NCBI RefSeq assembly: GCF_000321225.1
Contig: NW_004451517.1
Location: 1-64,000 of the forward strand
DNA length: 64,000 nucleotides
Direction: 5' to 3'
Source: Odobenus rosmarus divergens
Taxonomy: Eukaryota; Chordata; Mammalia; Carnivora; Odobenidae
Part shown: piece by piece, positions 44,620 through 55,218 of the stretch
How the letters are laid out: each line of letters opens with the position of its first letter
Position numbering within the stretch: the first letter of the stretch is position 1
Program-made: the position numbers and the translations under genes
Notes under the pieces: model-generated
What the model was told of the DNA's origin: nothing
The model's input: only the letters and a program-made list of their open reading frames with translations
Database searches by the model: none

Positions 44620-44860
44620 CTTCTTTTATTGTAAAGTAAAGCAGATTGAAAGCCACTCTAAACAAGTGTACGGTTGGGTGAGTTACTATACGCTGAACAT
44701 CCTCGTAGCTCCCCCTGAGCGAAGGAGCAGAACTTTGCCTTCCATCCTCAAAGACCCTCCACTCTCCCCACCCCTGCCTCCAAAATAAAGCGTTCCCACC
44801 TTTCAAGCAACCGCTTTCTTGCATTTCTCTATGGTTTTACCGCCCAGGTGGGCTGCCCTA
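44620..44860 (-). repeat. Probable old L1 3' end, antisense
   Basis: AAACAAGTGTACGGTTGGGT followed by a GAGCAGAACTTTGCCTTCCA block resembles antisense L1M 3' UTR. A TTTATT near the left edge could be its reversed poly-A signal. Confidence 0.45.
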
Positions 44861-45234
44861 GCCACTACGGTTTAGGGCTGCCCATCTGAGAAAATCTGTT
44901 ATGTCTTTCAAATCTCATTTAACCTACCGTTTCCTCCTCTTCCCCCACAACCCCTTCCCTGGATTTGTTATAATCTGTAGCAGAGCCCAAGAAAATTGAC
45001 CTATGGAATTTCCCACGGTCTGGGGCACTTTAACATATTTCTTTGTCCTCAGTGTTTTCTGCAAATTGGCAGCTGGTTCACTGGCCATTTAGGCAAAAGC
45101 AGCAAATGATTGAGAAGAGAAATTATGTGATTATACTTCTTTGAGTCTTACAATTTTACTTTAGAATATGACCCAGGGATGGTCCTTCTGGGTGAATATC
45201 CTCAGGTACCTTGTACCCTCGCAATATGTAATTT
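44861..45234. other. No recognisable feature
   Basis: Single-copy; no frame of interest. Confidence 0.35.
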
Positions 45235-46065
45235 TAAATCATTTTTTTAAATGGAGGTATAGTTTGCCTACAGTGAAATTGACGCTTCATGTTGTACATT
45301 TTTATTAGTCTTTTTAAAAATTTTTTTTGGATTTATTTATTTGAGAGAGAGAGAGTGAGAGAGAGTGCACAAGAAGGCGTAGGGTCAGAGGGAGAAGCAG
45401 ACTCCCCGCTGAGCAGGGAGCCCGATGTGGGACTCGATCCCGGGACTCCAGGATCATGACCTGAGCCGAAGGCAGTCGCTTAACCAACTGAGCCACCCAG
45501 GCGCCCCATTTTTATTAGTCTTGACAGAGCCATGTTGCCACTGCCACGATTCAGATCTAAAACAGTTCCAACCTTCCTTCCATAGGAGGAGTCCAATCTC
45601 CTTGTGTTCAGTGATGTTTCCTGTTGGTTGTGTGTCCTTGCTTTGCTGGGCTTCCTGGGAGACTCCTGTTATCACTTCCTTAAAGCTTCTTTTCCACGCT
45701 TCAAATCTTGTCACTTTTCCAGAAATCCTCTTCTTTTTGTTGTTGTTTTTAGTTCTCTCTGGCATTTTTGGATATTTTCCATTGTTAAGTATTTAAGTTC
45801 ACGCCTCTTTTCTTCCGTGGTGTCTGGTCTGTTAGGAATCGCATCCAGTGTGTCTCTCTTGTCAGACGTTATTAGTTTCATCTCTAGAAGTCTGAGTTCT
45901 TTTTTATATTTTCCATGTATCTCCTTGATGCTTTCCCCCATCTTCCTGACAATCGACGTCTCCTCAAACCAAAGTGGTTACCTGGATGTTTTTCCCCACC
46001 CTTCTCTCTGGATCCCATTCTTTCTCTGGTGTGACCACTCGCCATACCGAAAGGGCTTGCTGTTC
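45235..46065 (-). repeat. Old L1 (3' end, then ORF1 remnant), antisense
   Basis: 45235-45600 resembles antisense L1 3' UTR (ATGGAGGTATAGTTTGCCTA). 45640-46040 on the minus strand reads as L1 ORF1: a TGGAAAATATAAAAAAG-like block, TTCTAGAGATGAAACTAATA, then an ACACTGGATGCGATTCCTAA block and a GACACCACGGAAGAAAAGAG block. A 76-codon minus frame (45711-45941) retains the NRPDTTEEK segment of the ORF1 coiled-coil region. ORF2 is missing between the parts, so this is two fragments or a deletion. Confidence 0.65.
45313..45507 (-). mobile_element. CAN SINE, antisense, perfect TSD
   Basis: Starts with TAAAAATTTTTTTTGGATTT and ends GAGCCACCCAGGCGCCCC. The TSD ATTTTTATTAGTCTT at 45298-45312 and 45508-45522 is identical. 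Confidence 0.98.
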
Positions 46066-46079
46066 ATTTGTCCAGCCCT

Positions 46080-46620
46080 CTATCTGTTCAGTGTATATTT
46101 ATTGAGCACCTACTGCATGCTGGTCACTGGGCTCACGGAACAGGGCAGATGAGGTGCAGTCTCTGCTTTTAAAGAGCTTTCATTCCACTATGAAGAGATA
46201 GAAAACAAACAGGGAAGCAAATGTATAATCAGAAATTATGACGATGCTATGAAGCACAAGAATTTAGGGGGAAGTCTACAAAGAGGTCTGAGAGGTGGTG
46301 ACACTGAAGCTAATCCTGAAAGAGCAGAAGGATCCATTCGTGGGGGCAAAAGGAGATTCCGGGCAGAGAGGATGTCTTGACAAAAGGCCCTGGGGCAGGA
46401 AATGGGTCTGAACCAAGGCCAGCATGTGGTGTTTGGTGTCGGGAGAGAAGAATAACAAAAGGGGAGGTTGGAGTCTTGATTCACAGAGTTTGGTCTTAAT
46501 CCTAAGAATGAAGGGAAACCATGGAAAGTGTTCAAGCAGGAGAGTAAGATAATAAATTAAATTTCCTGGAGACATCAGTGGCAGTGCAGAGGATGGATTG
46601 GAAAGAAGGAAAGTGAAACA
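46080..46620 (-). repeat. L2, long antisense copy
   Basis: TATTTATTGAGCACCTACTG, GCTGGTCACTGGGCTCACGG, a GAAAACAAACAGGGAAGC block, GACAAAAGGCCCTGGGGCAG and GGTCTTAATCCTAAGAATGA are co-linear with antisense L2. Confidence 0.85.
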
Positions 46621-46824
46621 GGGGGGACAGGTAGGGAGTGACCTCTTCAGAGGGGGTGGCGCTGGCCTTGCTCAAGGGGCCAGTGAGCAGTGAGGGACTT
46701 GGGTAAGTTTGGGCGGTAGAAGAGATGGGTTTGTGGTGTTAGGGGAAGGAAACTTGATTCCATCCTTGGGTTCGCCAGTGGTCAGCTGGATGGACCTAGA
46801 ACTTTCTCATACTTCCCCTCCCTT

Positions 46825-47255
46825 TCCTCAATTTTCAAAATTGTGGCAAAACTTACATAACATAAACTTTACCATCCAAACCATTTTAAGAACACAGTTC
46901 TGTGGTTAAATACATTCCCAATGCTGTGCAGGTGCCACCACCACCATCTCTAGAACTCCTTCATCTTCTAAAACTGAAACTCTGTGCACGTTAAAGTATA
47001 GCCCCTCACTCCCTGCTCCCCCCAGCCCCTGGCCACCACCACTCTACTTCCTGTCTCTATGGTTTTGACTACTCTAGGTATTTCGTATAAATGGAAGCAT
47101 ATAGTACCCATCTTGTTGTGACTAGCTTACTAACTTGGCATAATGTCCTCAAGATTCATCCAGGTTCACGCCTGTGAATAGCAAGTGTCAGAATTTCCTT
47201 TCTTTTTAAGGCTGAATAATATTCTGCTGTATGGACGGACCACATTTTGTTACCT
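46825..47255 (-). repeat. Old L1 (L1MB-like) 3' end, antisense
   Basis: AAAATTGTGGCAAAACTTAC, CATAACATAAACTTTACCAT, a CCATCTCTAGAACTCCTTCA block, TTTTGACTACTCTAGGTATT and AAGGCTGAATAATATTCTGC are in full antisense order. Confidence 0.9.
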
Positions 47256-47289
47256 CTGTGTGCCTCGGCACCTGATAGGTGGTGTTTCG

Positions 47290-47545
47290 TGTGTTTCATG
47301 AATGAATGGAAAGAGACATGGATGGATGAACTGATAAGTTGTTGGGTGGACCCATCCATGCATGATGGATGGGTGGATGGATGGGTGGGTGGATAGATGG
47401 ATGAGTGATGCATGGGTGGATGGACACACGGATGGATGATAGCTGGTTGGGTGGATGAATCAGTGGGCAGGTGAACGATGATGAATGGACGGATGGAATG
47501 GTGAATGCATGTGGATGTTAGATGCATGGATGGATTGATGCATAA
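47290..47545 (+). repeat. Diverged (TGGA)n tetranucleotide tract
   Basis: TGGATGGATGGGTGGGTGGA-type units with many substitutions over about 250 bases, beginning just past the right end of an antisense L1. The Cys/His-rich minus-strand frame here is a by-product. Confidence 0.85.
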
Positions 47546-48069
47546 ACAGCCTTTTTGCAAGGGGCATTTCCTGAATGGCTCTTTCTAAAGCTCTCTGGTG
47601 TGGCAGAGTGAGCCACCGATGGAAAGAATGTGCTTTGCTTGATCCTAGGCAGGGTAGGATGGAGAAGAGTTCTCAAACCAGAGGCCTGGGGGCCGTAGTC
47701 AGTCTGCAAATGGTGGATGCTTTCATCAGATTAGTTGTCAGCTCTAAATGTGAGGTTATTTCCCACAAAAATCCAGATGTTCTGACTCTCCTGGGAACTT
47801 CTTAGCTCTGGCCTCACATTTCTGCCTGAAAACAAGGGGCTGCAGCTGAATGGCAGACGTTCCCTCTGGGGGCCCGGGACGACCTCATTCCTCGGTCCCC
47901 CAGCATGTCCACCCTCCTGCCTCCTTCATTCTGTATTCACAACAGAGTTAGTCAGCCCTGGAGTGGTGGGTTTGGGCACAGAGGGGCCTGGGTCAGAGTC
48001 TAACCCCACCCTAGTCTCTGCGTCCTTAAGCACATCACTTCTCCTCCTCGTCCTGCTTAAGAGGCAGTG
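47546..48069. other. Single-copy, weak MIR trace
   Basis: A MIR-like piece near 47985-48055 (GGGTCAGAGTCTAACCCCAC, a CTTAAGCACATCACTTCT block). Otherwise nothing recognised. Confidence 0.4.
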
Positions 48070-48565
48070 GAAGAACAATGAGCTACCACCTTACCCCAGT
48101 CAGAATGGCTAAAATTAATAAGACAGGGAGCCAACAATGTTGGTGAGGATGCGGAGAAAGGGGAACCCTCTTACACTGTTGACCTGGATAGAAATGGAGG
48201 GGATTATGCTGAGTGAAATAAGTCAGTCAGAGAAAGACAATTATCATATGATTTCACTCACATGTGGAACATAAGAAATAGCACAGAGGATCATAGGGGA
48301 AGGGAGGGAAAACCGAATGGGAAGAAATCAGAGAAGGAGACAAACCATGACCGACTCTTGACTCTGAGAAACAAACTGAGGGTTGCTGGAGGGGAGGGGT
48401 GGGGGCTGGGGTAACTGGGGGATGGGCATTAAGGAGGGCACGAGATGTGGTGAGCACTGGGTGTTACATGCAACTGATGAATCATTGAACACTACATCAA
48501 ACACTAATGATGTACTATATGTTGGCTAATTGAATTTAAATAAATAAAAAGTAAATTGAAAAAAC
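48070..48565 (+). mobile_element. Young carnivore L1 3' end with internal deletion
   Basis: Starts in ORF2 (ATGAGCTACCACCTTACCCC, GGTGAGGATGCGGAGAAAGG), then jumps at about 48180 from CTTACACTGTTG to the block before TGCTGAGTGAAATAAGTCAG, so some hundreds of bases of ORF2 are missing. The 3' UTR follows (AAACAAACTGAGGGTTGCTG, GTGTTACATGCAACTGATGA) and ends ATTTAAATAAATAAAAAGT. Only one 3' UTR module is present. Confidence 0.9.
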
Positions 48566-49339
48566 AAAAAGAGGCAGCGGGAGAATCAGCTTTTGTTGAA
48601 GAGAGTCCCTCAGCTGGCTGCTCGTCCTTGCTTTGCCACAGATTCGGCATCTGAGATATGGGGTGATGACCATGGCAGGGGCTCTTACTACACAGACATG
48701 TCGCAGGCCTTACCTGCATCAGCCGGCGAATCCTTCAGTGGGGCGGGTCGTGCTGCCACCCCACTACATGAGGAGACCCAGTCCTCCCAAATCCGCCCAG
48801 CCAGGAAGCGGCTGAGCTGGGATCGGAGCTGAGTCCTTGGTTCCCAGAGTGTCTGTCTGCTTCCTACAAGAATGCGCATGACGTGCTGAGCCGAGGCCCC
48901 TCTGGGCAACCCACGGCTCCCCTTTATTGTGCGTTTGCGACAACCTTGGGACAGGCAGGGCGACCCTGGGGCCTCTTCTCTGTGGAAAGTCCCAACGTAG
49001 AATCTCTGGCATGTGATTCTTCCTCTCTGGTCCCACTCCAGGCGCCTGGCTGCTGGGCCGTCCCTTTCCCACACAAAAGGGCCTGGCGGGCACTTGAGCA
49101 GCATGTCAGACAGAGCAGAGGCCTGTGTTCCCAGCCTCCGGGAGCCCCAGGGACCGGCCAGCACGTTGGAGGCTGCCCAGCTTCAGAGCGCTTCCCAGTC
49201 AAATGTGTCCAGCTGACTGTGTTCCCAGGGGACAGTGTGTTTCCCACGGCCGCACGGGCCCCTGGAGTGGTCTGGGCCACCGGCTTGCCTCTGAGGTCCT
49301 CCCAGCGGGGTCCCTTCTCTCCCTGGGAGGCAGTGAGGA
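48566..49339. other. Single-copy GC-rich, no gene recognised
   Basis: Opposed frames of 158 (minus) and 167 (plus) codons overlap each other and resemble no family. Confidence 0.4.
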
Positions 49340-49470
49340 CAGAACTGAGAGCCCAGGACCGGGGAGTCAGTGAGATCTGGGTTTGACTTTGGGCAAATGC
49401 CTTCTCTCGTCTGAGCGTCACTCTCTTCATCTGTAGATTGGGGTTGATTATGCTTTCCCGGGGGCATCAG
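49340..49470 (+). repeat. MIR
   Basis: GAGATCTGGGTTTGACTTTG, GGGCAAATGCCTTCTCTCGT and TCTTCATCTGTAGATTGGGG follow MIR order. Confidence 0.75.
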
Positions 49471-49734
49471 AGAAGGTGCCTCCGACAAGTCTTTTTGCCA
49501 AAGCAGCCTCAAACTGCATCTCCCCTGGGAAAGGCCCTTAAATCACATACACCCCCTCGTGTGACGGGTCAATCACGTGCTCTGGAGTCTGCAAAGTTAT
49601 TGGGCTTGTAAGTTCTCTGCTGGGCCCAGGAGCCAGACTCCAACCACCTGATGTGACTGTCAGGCCTCATCCTAAAAGGACACAGGGCCCCTCTTTGGAT
49701 GCCGCTTCCTGCTGATGAAGCAAAGCAGGCTCGG

Positions 49735-49925
49735 TTCAGAAGGGGGTGTATGTTTATTGGGGGGCAGCTCCTGGGGACCAAGGACATCATTTCTGGGCAA
49801 AGCGGGAAGAAAAGGAAATGTCGTGTCTTCTGCTGTCCTTACCTAAAGGAGATGGAAAGGAAATAAAATCAACCCCCCAAACACAATTGGCATGATATGA
49901 AGTTAGTGCACGAGGTCCTAAAATG
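49735..49925 (-). other. Cluster of splice-like and poly-A signals on the minus strand
   Basis: On the minus strand, two strong acceptor-like sites (a T-run ending CCATTTTAG near 49922, and CCGCTTTGCCCAG near 49796) flank a donor-like TTTAG|GTAAGG near 49840. An AATAAA follows at about 49758-49753. A short terminal exon of a non-coding or unidentified transcript is possible, but no coding frame supports it and chance is a fair alternative. Confidence 0.2.
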
Positions 49926-50674
49926 GAAAAAAAAAAATCTGATGACTAGACAAAAAATATTACCCAAATTTCAGGTCAGTTTAAGCCTTGAAGTTGGGAG
50001 CTGTGAGATTGTCCGGGAGAAGGTAACATCACCGAGAAACAGTGGGCGTTTGCCCTTACTCCGCTAAACGTTAGTGAAGTATTAATAGGGCTGCCGAACA
50101 AAGAGTCTTAAAGCTGAAGGCCACCAGCCCCTCATCTCTGTTTTATAATAAACAAAAATAAAAGCATATTCCTCAAAGAACATGGTGCCCGTCCATTTCA
50201 AATGAACAGATGAAGAAAACATGAAAGTGTGGACTTCTTTGGAAGACCCCGAAGGCCCTCCAGCCTCATCATGAAGTTAACGTGCTTTCCCTCCACTATG
50301 GGAAGCATCATTTGTATGTTATGGGGATACATGCCTTTTCCAGAAAGGGGACTGGAAATATTCCAGCCAATGTCAGGGGACATGCTTGCCGGCATCCCCG
50401 GTGTGGCCTCTGGGGAGCAGGACAGTCTGTCCACAGCACCTGCCTCTAAAGAGGTCACATGCAGTGACCAGGGAGTGTCTGAGGGGGGCAGGATGCCTCC
50501 CCGTGGGAAAGAGTCACTGATGTGGGTCCGACACTCTGGGGACCCCTCCAAAATGGGGGGCCAGAACTACTCAGACTTTAAAAAGAAATCACACCAGAAG
50601 AAGTTTAAAACCATGTGAGTGATTTCTGAATGATAATTCATATGGCTTTGTGTAGGTAATTGTGAAGGTCAGTA
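49926..50674. other. Single-copy, no gene recognised
   Basis: A 129-codon plus frame (50229-50618, starting at GTG) ends in a basic KKKSHQKKFKTM tail but matches no family I know, has no ATG start at its 5' end and lacks splice context. I do not call it. Confidence 0.4.
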
Positions 50675-51290
50675 GAGGTGTCCACCTGGAGAGGTGACAG
50701 TCCCCAGGTGTTCCTTCAATCCCTCATCCAGGTGCCACAGTGGAGGTATTTTGTAGATGTGATTACAGTCCACAATCAGGTGACTATATGGAAAGGAGAT
50801 TGTCCTGGATGCTCTGGGTGAGCCTGGTATAATCAGTTGAAAGGCTTTAAGAGCTGGGCTTAGGATCTCCGATAAAGAAGGAATTCTGCCTGTGGACAGT
50901 GGCCTTGGCCCATGCCTGAGGGTCTCAGCCTTTCCCGATGGCCCACGTCATGGATTCCAGACCTGCCTAGCCAGCCCCAGTCACCCATGCCTACACCGGC
51001 AATAAATCCCTTATTTGTCTCCTACTAGTTCTTTTTCTTTTTTTTTTTTAAGATTTTATTTATTTTTTTGAGAGAGAGCAAGAGAGGGAGAGGGCCTGAG
51101 CAAGGGGGGAGGGGCAGAGGGAGAAGGAGAAGCAGACTCCCGGCTGAGCAGGAAGCCCAATGAGGGGCTCAACTCCAGGACCCTGAGATCATGACCTGAG
51201 CCGACGGCAGATGCTTAACCGACCGAGCCACCCAGGTGCCCCCCTACTGGTTCTTTTTTGCTATTAGAACCATGACTGTTACAGTAATAA
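50675..51290 (+). repeat. Old LTR-like repeat (MaLR/ERVL group?), split by a SINE
   Basis: AGGTGTCCACCTGGAGAGGT, TTTTGTAGATGTGATTACAG, AATCAGTTGAAAGGCTTTAA, GAATTCTGCCTGTGGACAGT and CAATAAATCCCTTATTTGTC lie before the SINE. Its last part (GGTTCTTTTTTGCTATTAGA) continues after it. The exact family is uncertain. Confidence 0.65.
51037..51242 (-). mobile_element. CAN SINE, antisense, inside an LTR
   Basis: T-run, TTAAGATTTTATTTATTTTT, a long purine stretch and the end GAGCCACCCAGGTGCC. The TSD CCTACTAGTTCTTTTT (51021-51036) pairs with CCTACTGGTTCTTTTT (51243-51258), one mismatch. Confidence 0.97.
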
Positions 51291-52489
51291 AGGGGCAATA
51301 GGAAAAACAACAGCAACAGAAAACACCACCTTTTTTTTTCCCTGACCTTTTGAGCTATGTCCTAAAATTTTCACCTAGTCACTAAGTTTGAAACAAGCTA
51401 GATCTTTTCCCCCTAAGCTCTCCCCATCTTGGATCTTTGCCCTTCCTGGCGCCTCTGCCAGGGACAGCTCTCCCAGGAGCTGGCTCTCACATGGCTGGAA
51501 CCCTGTCCTATGCAGGTTGCTGCAGGCATTCCACCTTGTGGGGGGCAGCGGGGAGGGGGAGGGAGAGTGGGTGCTAAAGTAGCCCCTCCCCCACTGTCCG
51601 TCTCAGACCCTCTGGTGCATTTCTTGCTTTTCATTTGTTTTCGCCTTATTTTTGACATTATCTCATTGATGTTCCTGCTTCCTGGTCTATTGTTCACCCC
51701 TCTCCCTCCTAGCACTTAAGTCCCTTGGAACTTGGGTTTTCTTTCTGCTCTATCCCGATAGCATGGCTCAGAGTCATGACCAATAACCACGGTGAAACAC
51801 AAGGATGAGTAACTACATGAATGATCTGGAGGTGGAATGGTGAGGGCTGGGGACATGGCCAGCCTTCTCTCAGCCTGGTTCCTGCTTTTGCCTCTTGCTC
51901 TCTGGGGAAGAGCCTCAGCATGGCTTGGCCCTCCCTCCTGCTCCAGAGGCCCCAGTGGCATCTTGGAGGGAGCACAGTGGTCTCTCAAGGGCCTGGCTGG
52001 GCTCCGGCACATCCCTGCCCTGGTTACCAGGCACCTGGCCCCTCTCCAGTTCTTGTGGTTCCCACAGAAACTGTCTCATCTGCAGCAGGGTGCCAACAGC
52101 TCTGGGCCACACAGTGTGTACAACCAACTTGTTCTGATGGGGACGCCTCGTTTTCTGTTAAGACAGTGGGCCGCACATGGCAGGAGAAAAGAGTCTGGCC
52201 CGGTCCAGGAAGTAAGTACTTCAGTAGACTTGAACACGTCTCCTGGCCTGGGCTCCGAGGTCATGAATCAAGCTGGGAACACGGTAAGCTCAGAGACTTG
52301 CAGAGGTTGCAGGGTCTGGAGCCAGCCCTTCCCTGAACCCAGGCTGTGCGTCCGGATTTTTATTCCTCAGCCCTGGAAGCTTCTTGAGAACATGCCCCAT
52401 CTTCACTCCACACCAAGACCACACATCCCACAATAATAGAAATACTCCTGCAGAGCCGTGTGCAAGCTCACCACACACAGGGTCCCATG
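51291..52489. other. Single-copy, no gene recognised
   Basis: A 199-codon plus frame (51837-52436) begins with a signal-peptide-like run (MASLLSAWFLLLPLALWG) but the remainder matches no family and a 171-codon frame overlaps it. I regard it as chance. Confidence 0.4.
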
Positions 52490-52630
52490 GTACCCCCAAA
52501 GCCCAGTGAGAGGGTATCATTCCTATGGTACAGAGTTGGAAAATGAGCCTCAGGAAGGTGAACAGACATCGTGCCCGAGGGCGGGCAGTGGGGACGGTAG
52601 CCCAGGTGTTCTGATTCTGTGGGTATGGGG
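52490..52630 (-). repeat. Possible MIR, antisense
   Basis: TCATTCCTATGGTACAGAGT, a GAAAATGAGCCTCAGGAAGG block and CATCGTGCCCGAGGGCGG resemble antisense MIR. Confidence 0.45.
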
Positions 52631-53319
52631 ACAGCGAGTTACCCCCGCTCTAAGGAGGAGGAGGGGTCCCTCATTTCACGTAAGGTGAGGGGCTTTGTGG
52701 GACCCCTCAGAGAGCTCGAGGTGCATCCCTGCTTTTGGGGGGCTCAAGAGACTCATTTCTGATGGGGCCAAGTTGTCCTGCATTGGAGACTCGAGGCTAT
52801 GTCTGGGAAGATGGTCAGTGCTGTGTGGATCCTGGGCACCGGGAGACTGTGGGCCATGAAGGGGGAGAGGGCTCCTCCCGGGCAGTGGTCCCGGGGTGCA
52901 GCCAGGGCCAGCTATGAGAGGCTCTGGTCACCACCTAGGGGTCTTAGTTCATTGGCAGAACCCCTGCCCCGAGAGGGAGCCCCACGCAGTGCGGGACTGT
53001 CCACTTTCCTGAGCCTCCCCACCCTGCTCTGCCCCTGGGCCCGGGGCGAGGGCACCCTCCCCACAAGCAGCTTGCTCATTGCAGGCCTCTGGCAATTAGG
53101 GTCCTATTAAACCAAAGAGCAAGTTTTGGTGATTGCCCAGGACTGGGCTTTCTCAATGGCCGAATGAAACTGGCTCACGCTGACCACAGGGCTGTTGGCT
53201 GCTGGAGGGCCCAGCAAAGTCACGGTCATCGCCTGAGTTCCCACCTGCTCGGGGCAACACTCTGTCCCAGTGGACACGGGAAAAGGGCCAGGGGTTGACA
53301 AAACGAGGTTGGCTCCCTG
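52631..53319. other. Single-copy GC-rich, no gene recognised
   Basis: From about 53095 the sequence is repeat-free with CCAAAGAGCAAGTTTTGGTG and may be regulatory, but I see no strong motif cluster. Confidence 0.35.
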
Positions 53320-53960
53320 ACTAATCCCACATGTCCGGTACCTTCCATCTGGCCAGCTCCGCCGGCGGGGGGCTCCCTGAAGGCAGTGCGCGGTGCCTTC
53401 CCCAGCCACATTGGCCTGGCACCTCACCCGGGGCTTGGCGCATTCTAGGTTGTCAAAAGGACTTAAGGAGGAAACAGGGAAACGTGATGTCTGACGGGTC
53501 TGCCGTGGTGGAGTATCTTGAAGTGAGCGGATGTCCTCGCTGTCGGTCATCGTGGGACCAAGTCAACCCCGGGGGCAAGGGCCAGGGCTGCAGGCGAGGT
53601 GGGGGGCGGGGAGCCCCGCTTCCCGCTTACTTCCCACCGACTCCTCTAGGCGGGCCCCCTCGCTGCGTGCCTTTGGTGGTGGGGGCTGGGATGCCTCCGG
53701 CCACAGGGAGTGGGACGGAAGGGGGTGGTGGGGGGTGGGAGGTGCCCTCTGTGTCGCTCCCCTCCGGGCTCCAAACCCAAGTGGCGCTGTAATTTCTCTC
53801 TGTCCTTTGCTTCCCCCACCTCACCACCCCCTCAGCCACATCCCTGAGAGCCTTCTATGTTCCAGGCCCGGCGCCGGCCCTTGGGTGATCCATTCGCTCA
53901 GCCAACGGGGCTAGCTCCTCCCCTGGGGGCGCTCTGTCCCCGGTGTCGGGGCACGATGGT
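53320..53960. other. CpG-rich block
   Basis: CpG density is visibly higher than in flanking DNA, in bursts near 53355-53435, 53480-53540, 53590-53660 and 53865-53950. It may be a small or decayed CpG island. I see no first exon, and no TATA box or initiator I can support. G-run clusters lie at 53600-53615 and 53718-53740. Confidence 0.4.
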
Positions 53961-53964
53961 GAGT

Positions 53965-54430
53965 GGCCAGGAATGAGTGGGGAGCTGCGGTGGGGAAGGG
54001 GAGGCCTGTCCTGGCAGAAGGACCAGTGCGTCTCAGGGTCGGAGACGAGGCAGGTGTGAGCAAAGGGCAGAGGGGAGGTTTGGGGTCAAATCATGGAGGG
54101 CTCTGTGTGAAGAATTTTGATTTTATTCCTTTTTTTTAAAAGATTTCATTCATTTATTTGAGAGAGAGAGAGAGCACAAGCAAGTGGGGGGAGGAGAGGC
54201 AGAGGGAGAGGGGGAAGCAGACTCCCTGCTGAGCAGGGAGCCAGACGTGGGGCTCCAACCCAGCACCCTGGGATCATGACCTGAGCCAAAGGCAGACACT
54301 CAACCAACTGAGTCCCCCAGGTGCCCCTGATTTTATTCTAAGTGCAGCGGGAAGCCGCTCAGAACTTTAAGCAGGGGAGGGACGAAACACGGATTTTTTT
54401 GAAAAAGGCACTATTCATTTCTAAGGAAGC
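53965..54430 (-). repeat. L2, antisense, split by a SINE
   Basis: GGTCAAATCATGGAGGGCTC and a GAAGAATTTTGATTTTATTC block precede the SINE. TTCTAAGTGCAGCGGGAAGC, CTCAGAACTTTAAGCAGGGG and AGGGACGAAACACGGATTTT follow it, giving a continuous L2 once the SINE is removed. Confidence 0.8.
54129..54327 (-). mobile_element. CAN SINE, antisense, inside L2
   Basis: Starts CTTTTTTTTAAAAGATTTCA and ends ACTGAGTCCCCCAGGTGCCC. The TSD TGATTTTATTC at 54118-54128 and 54328-54338 is identical. Confidence 0.97.
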
Positions 54431-55218
54431 CCCTCTGAGCTGGAGACAGAGCTGGTCCCTGCAAGGGGGCAGGAGGCAGGTCTGTTCACGGGCACCTCCG
54501 AGAGCCGACTGCACCCAGGGAGGCCACCCCACTTCCTCCCATCTGCCTCGCCCCGCGGCCCCTCCTGGGGGAGAGGATGTTGTCATCGTTTCCCTTTGGG
54601 GGTGGCCTCTGGAGGGACCCACCAGCATGACCTCCCATTGACCCATCTTCTGCCCCAAGTCCATGGCTGTTGGGTTGTCTGAATAGCCAAGAGATGAACT
54701 CATCGCCACCTCCCGCAGGGCCACTGTCTGAGCGTGTCTGTGGCTTAATCGAGGGACAAGCATACTGTGTCCCAGGGCTGGGCCCGCCAACGTCCTTGAT
54801 GAGTAACTGGGACAGTGGAGGGGATGGGGAAGTGGCGACAATGTTACTATTGTTCTTTGGCTCCAGGGCCCCGAGCACTGGGTCTGCACGGCCGGCTGGG
54901 CTGTGCTGTGCTGGGCTGGCGGCCACAGCTGCTGGCTCAAACTGCCAGGCAGCCTGGTCAGCGCAGCGGGGGACAAGGGGGCAGGTCCAGCTGCCCGGGG
55001 GGCACCACCTCCGCAGACCCACCAGAGGCTCACAAAGCAAACATCTCTTCTTGTCTGCAAACCACAGAGTTCCTTTCTGCAAAAGAACTGGGCATCTACA
55101 CGCCATGGAGGCCGTCCGGATTCATTTGCGCGTTCATTCATTCTTTCCTTATTCATTCAATATTCATCCAGCCCCTCTGAGCATTTTACCCAAAAGACAA
55201 AAATAAGCAGTCAATGCT
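54431..55218. other. Single-copy GC-rich, no gene recognised
   Basis: The longest frame of the window (265 codons, minus, 54359-55156) covers this stretch, but its C-terminal end is read from the L2, three other long frames overlap it, and its composition is Pro/Ser/Gly-rich. I judge it non-coding. Confidence 0.45.

Noticed and set aside
45604..46152. 182-codon hydrophobic plus-strand frame resembling a membrane protein
   Set aside because: It is the antisense of an L1 ORF1 remnant followed by antisense L2; the hydrophobic residues come from pyrimidine-rich antisense sequence.
47290..47545. Tetranucleotide tract considered as a coding repeat (His/Pro/Ser-rich minus frame)
   Set aside because: The frame exists only because the repeat unit lacks stops in that phase; units are diverged with no codon bias.
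54359..55156. 265-codon open frame on the minus strand, longest in the window
   Set aside because: Its end is read from an L2, it overlaps three other long frames in other phases, composition is Pro/Ser/Gly-rich and no domain is recognisable.
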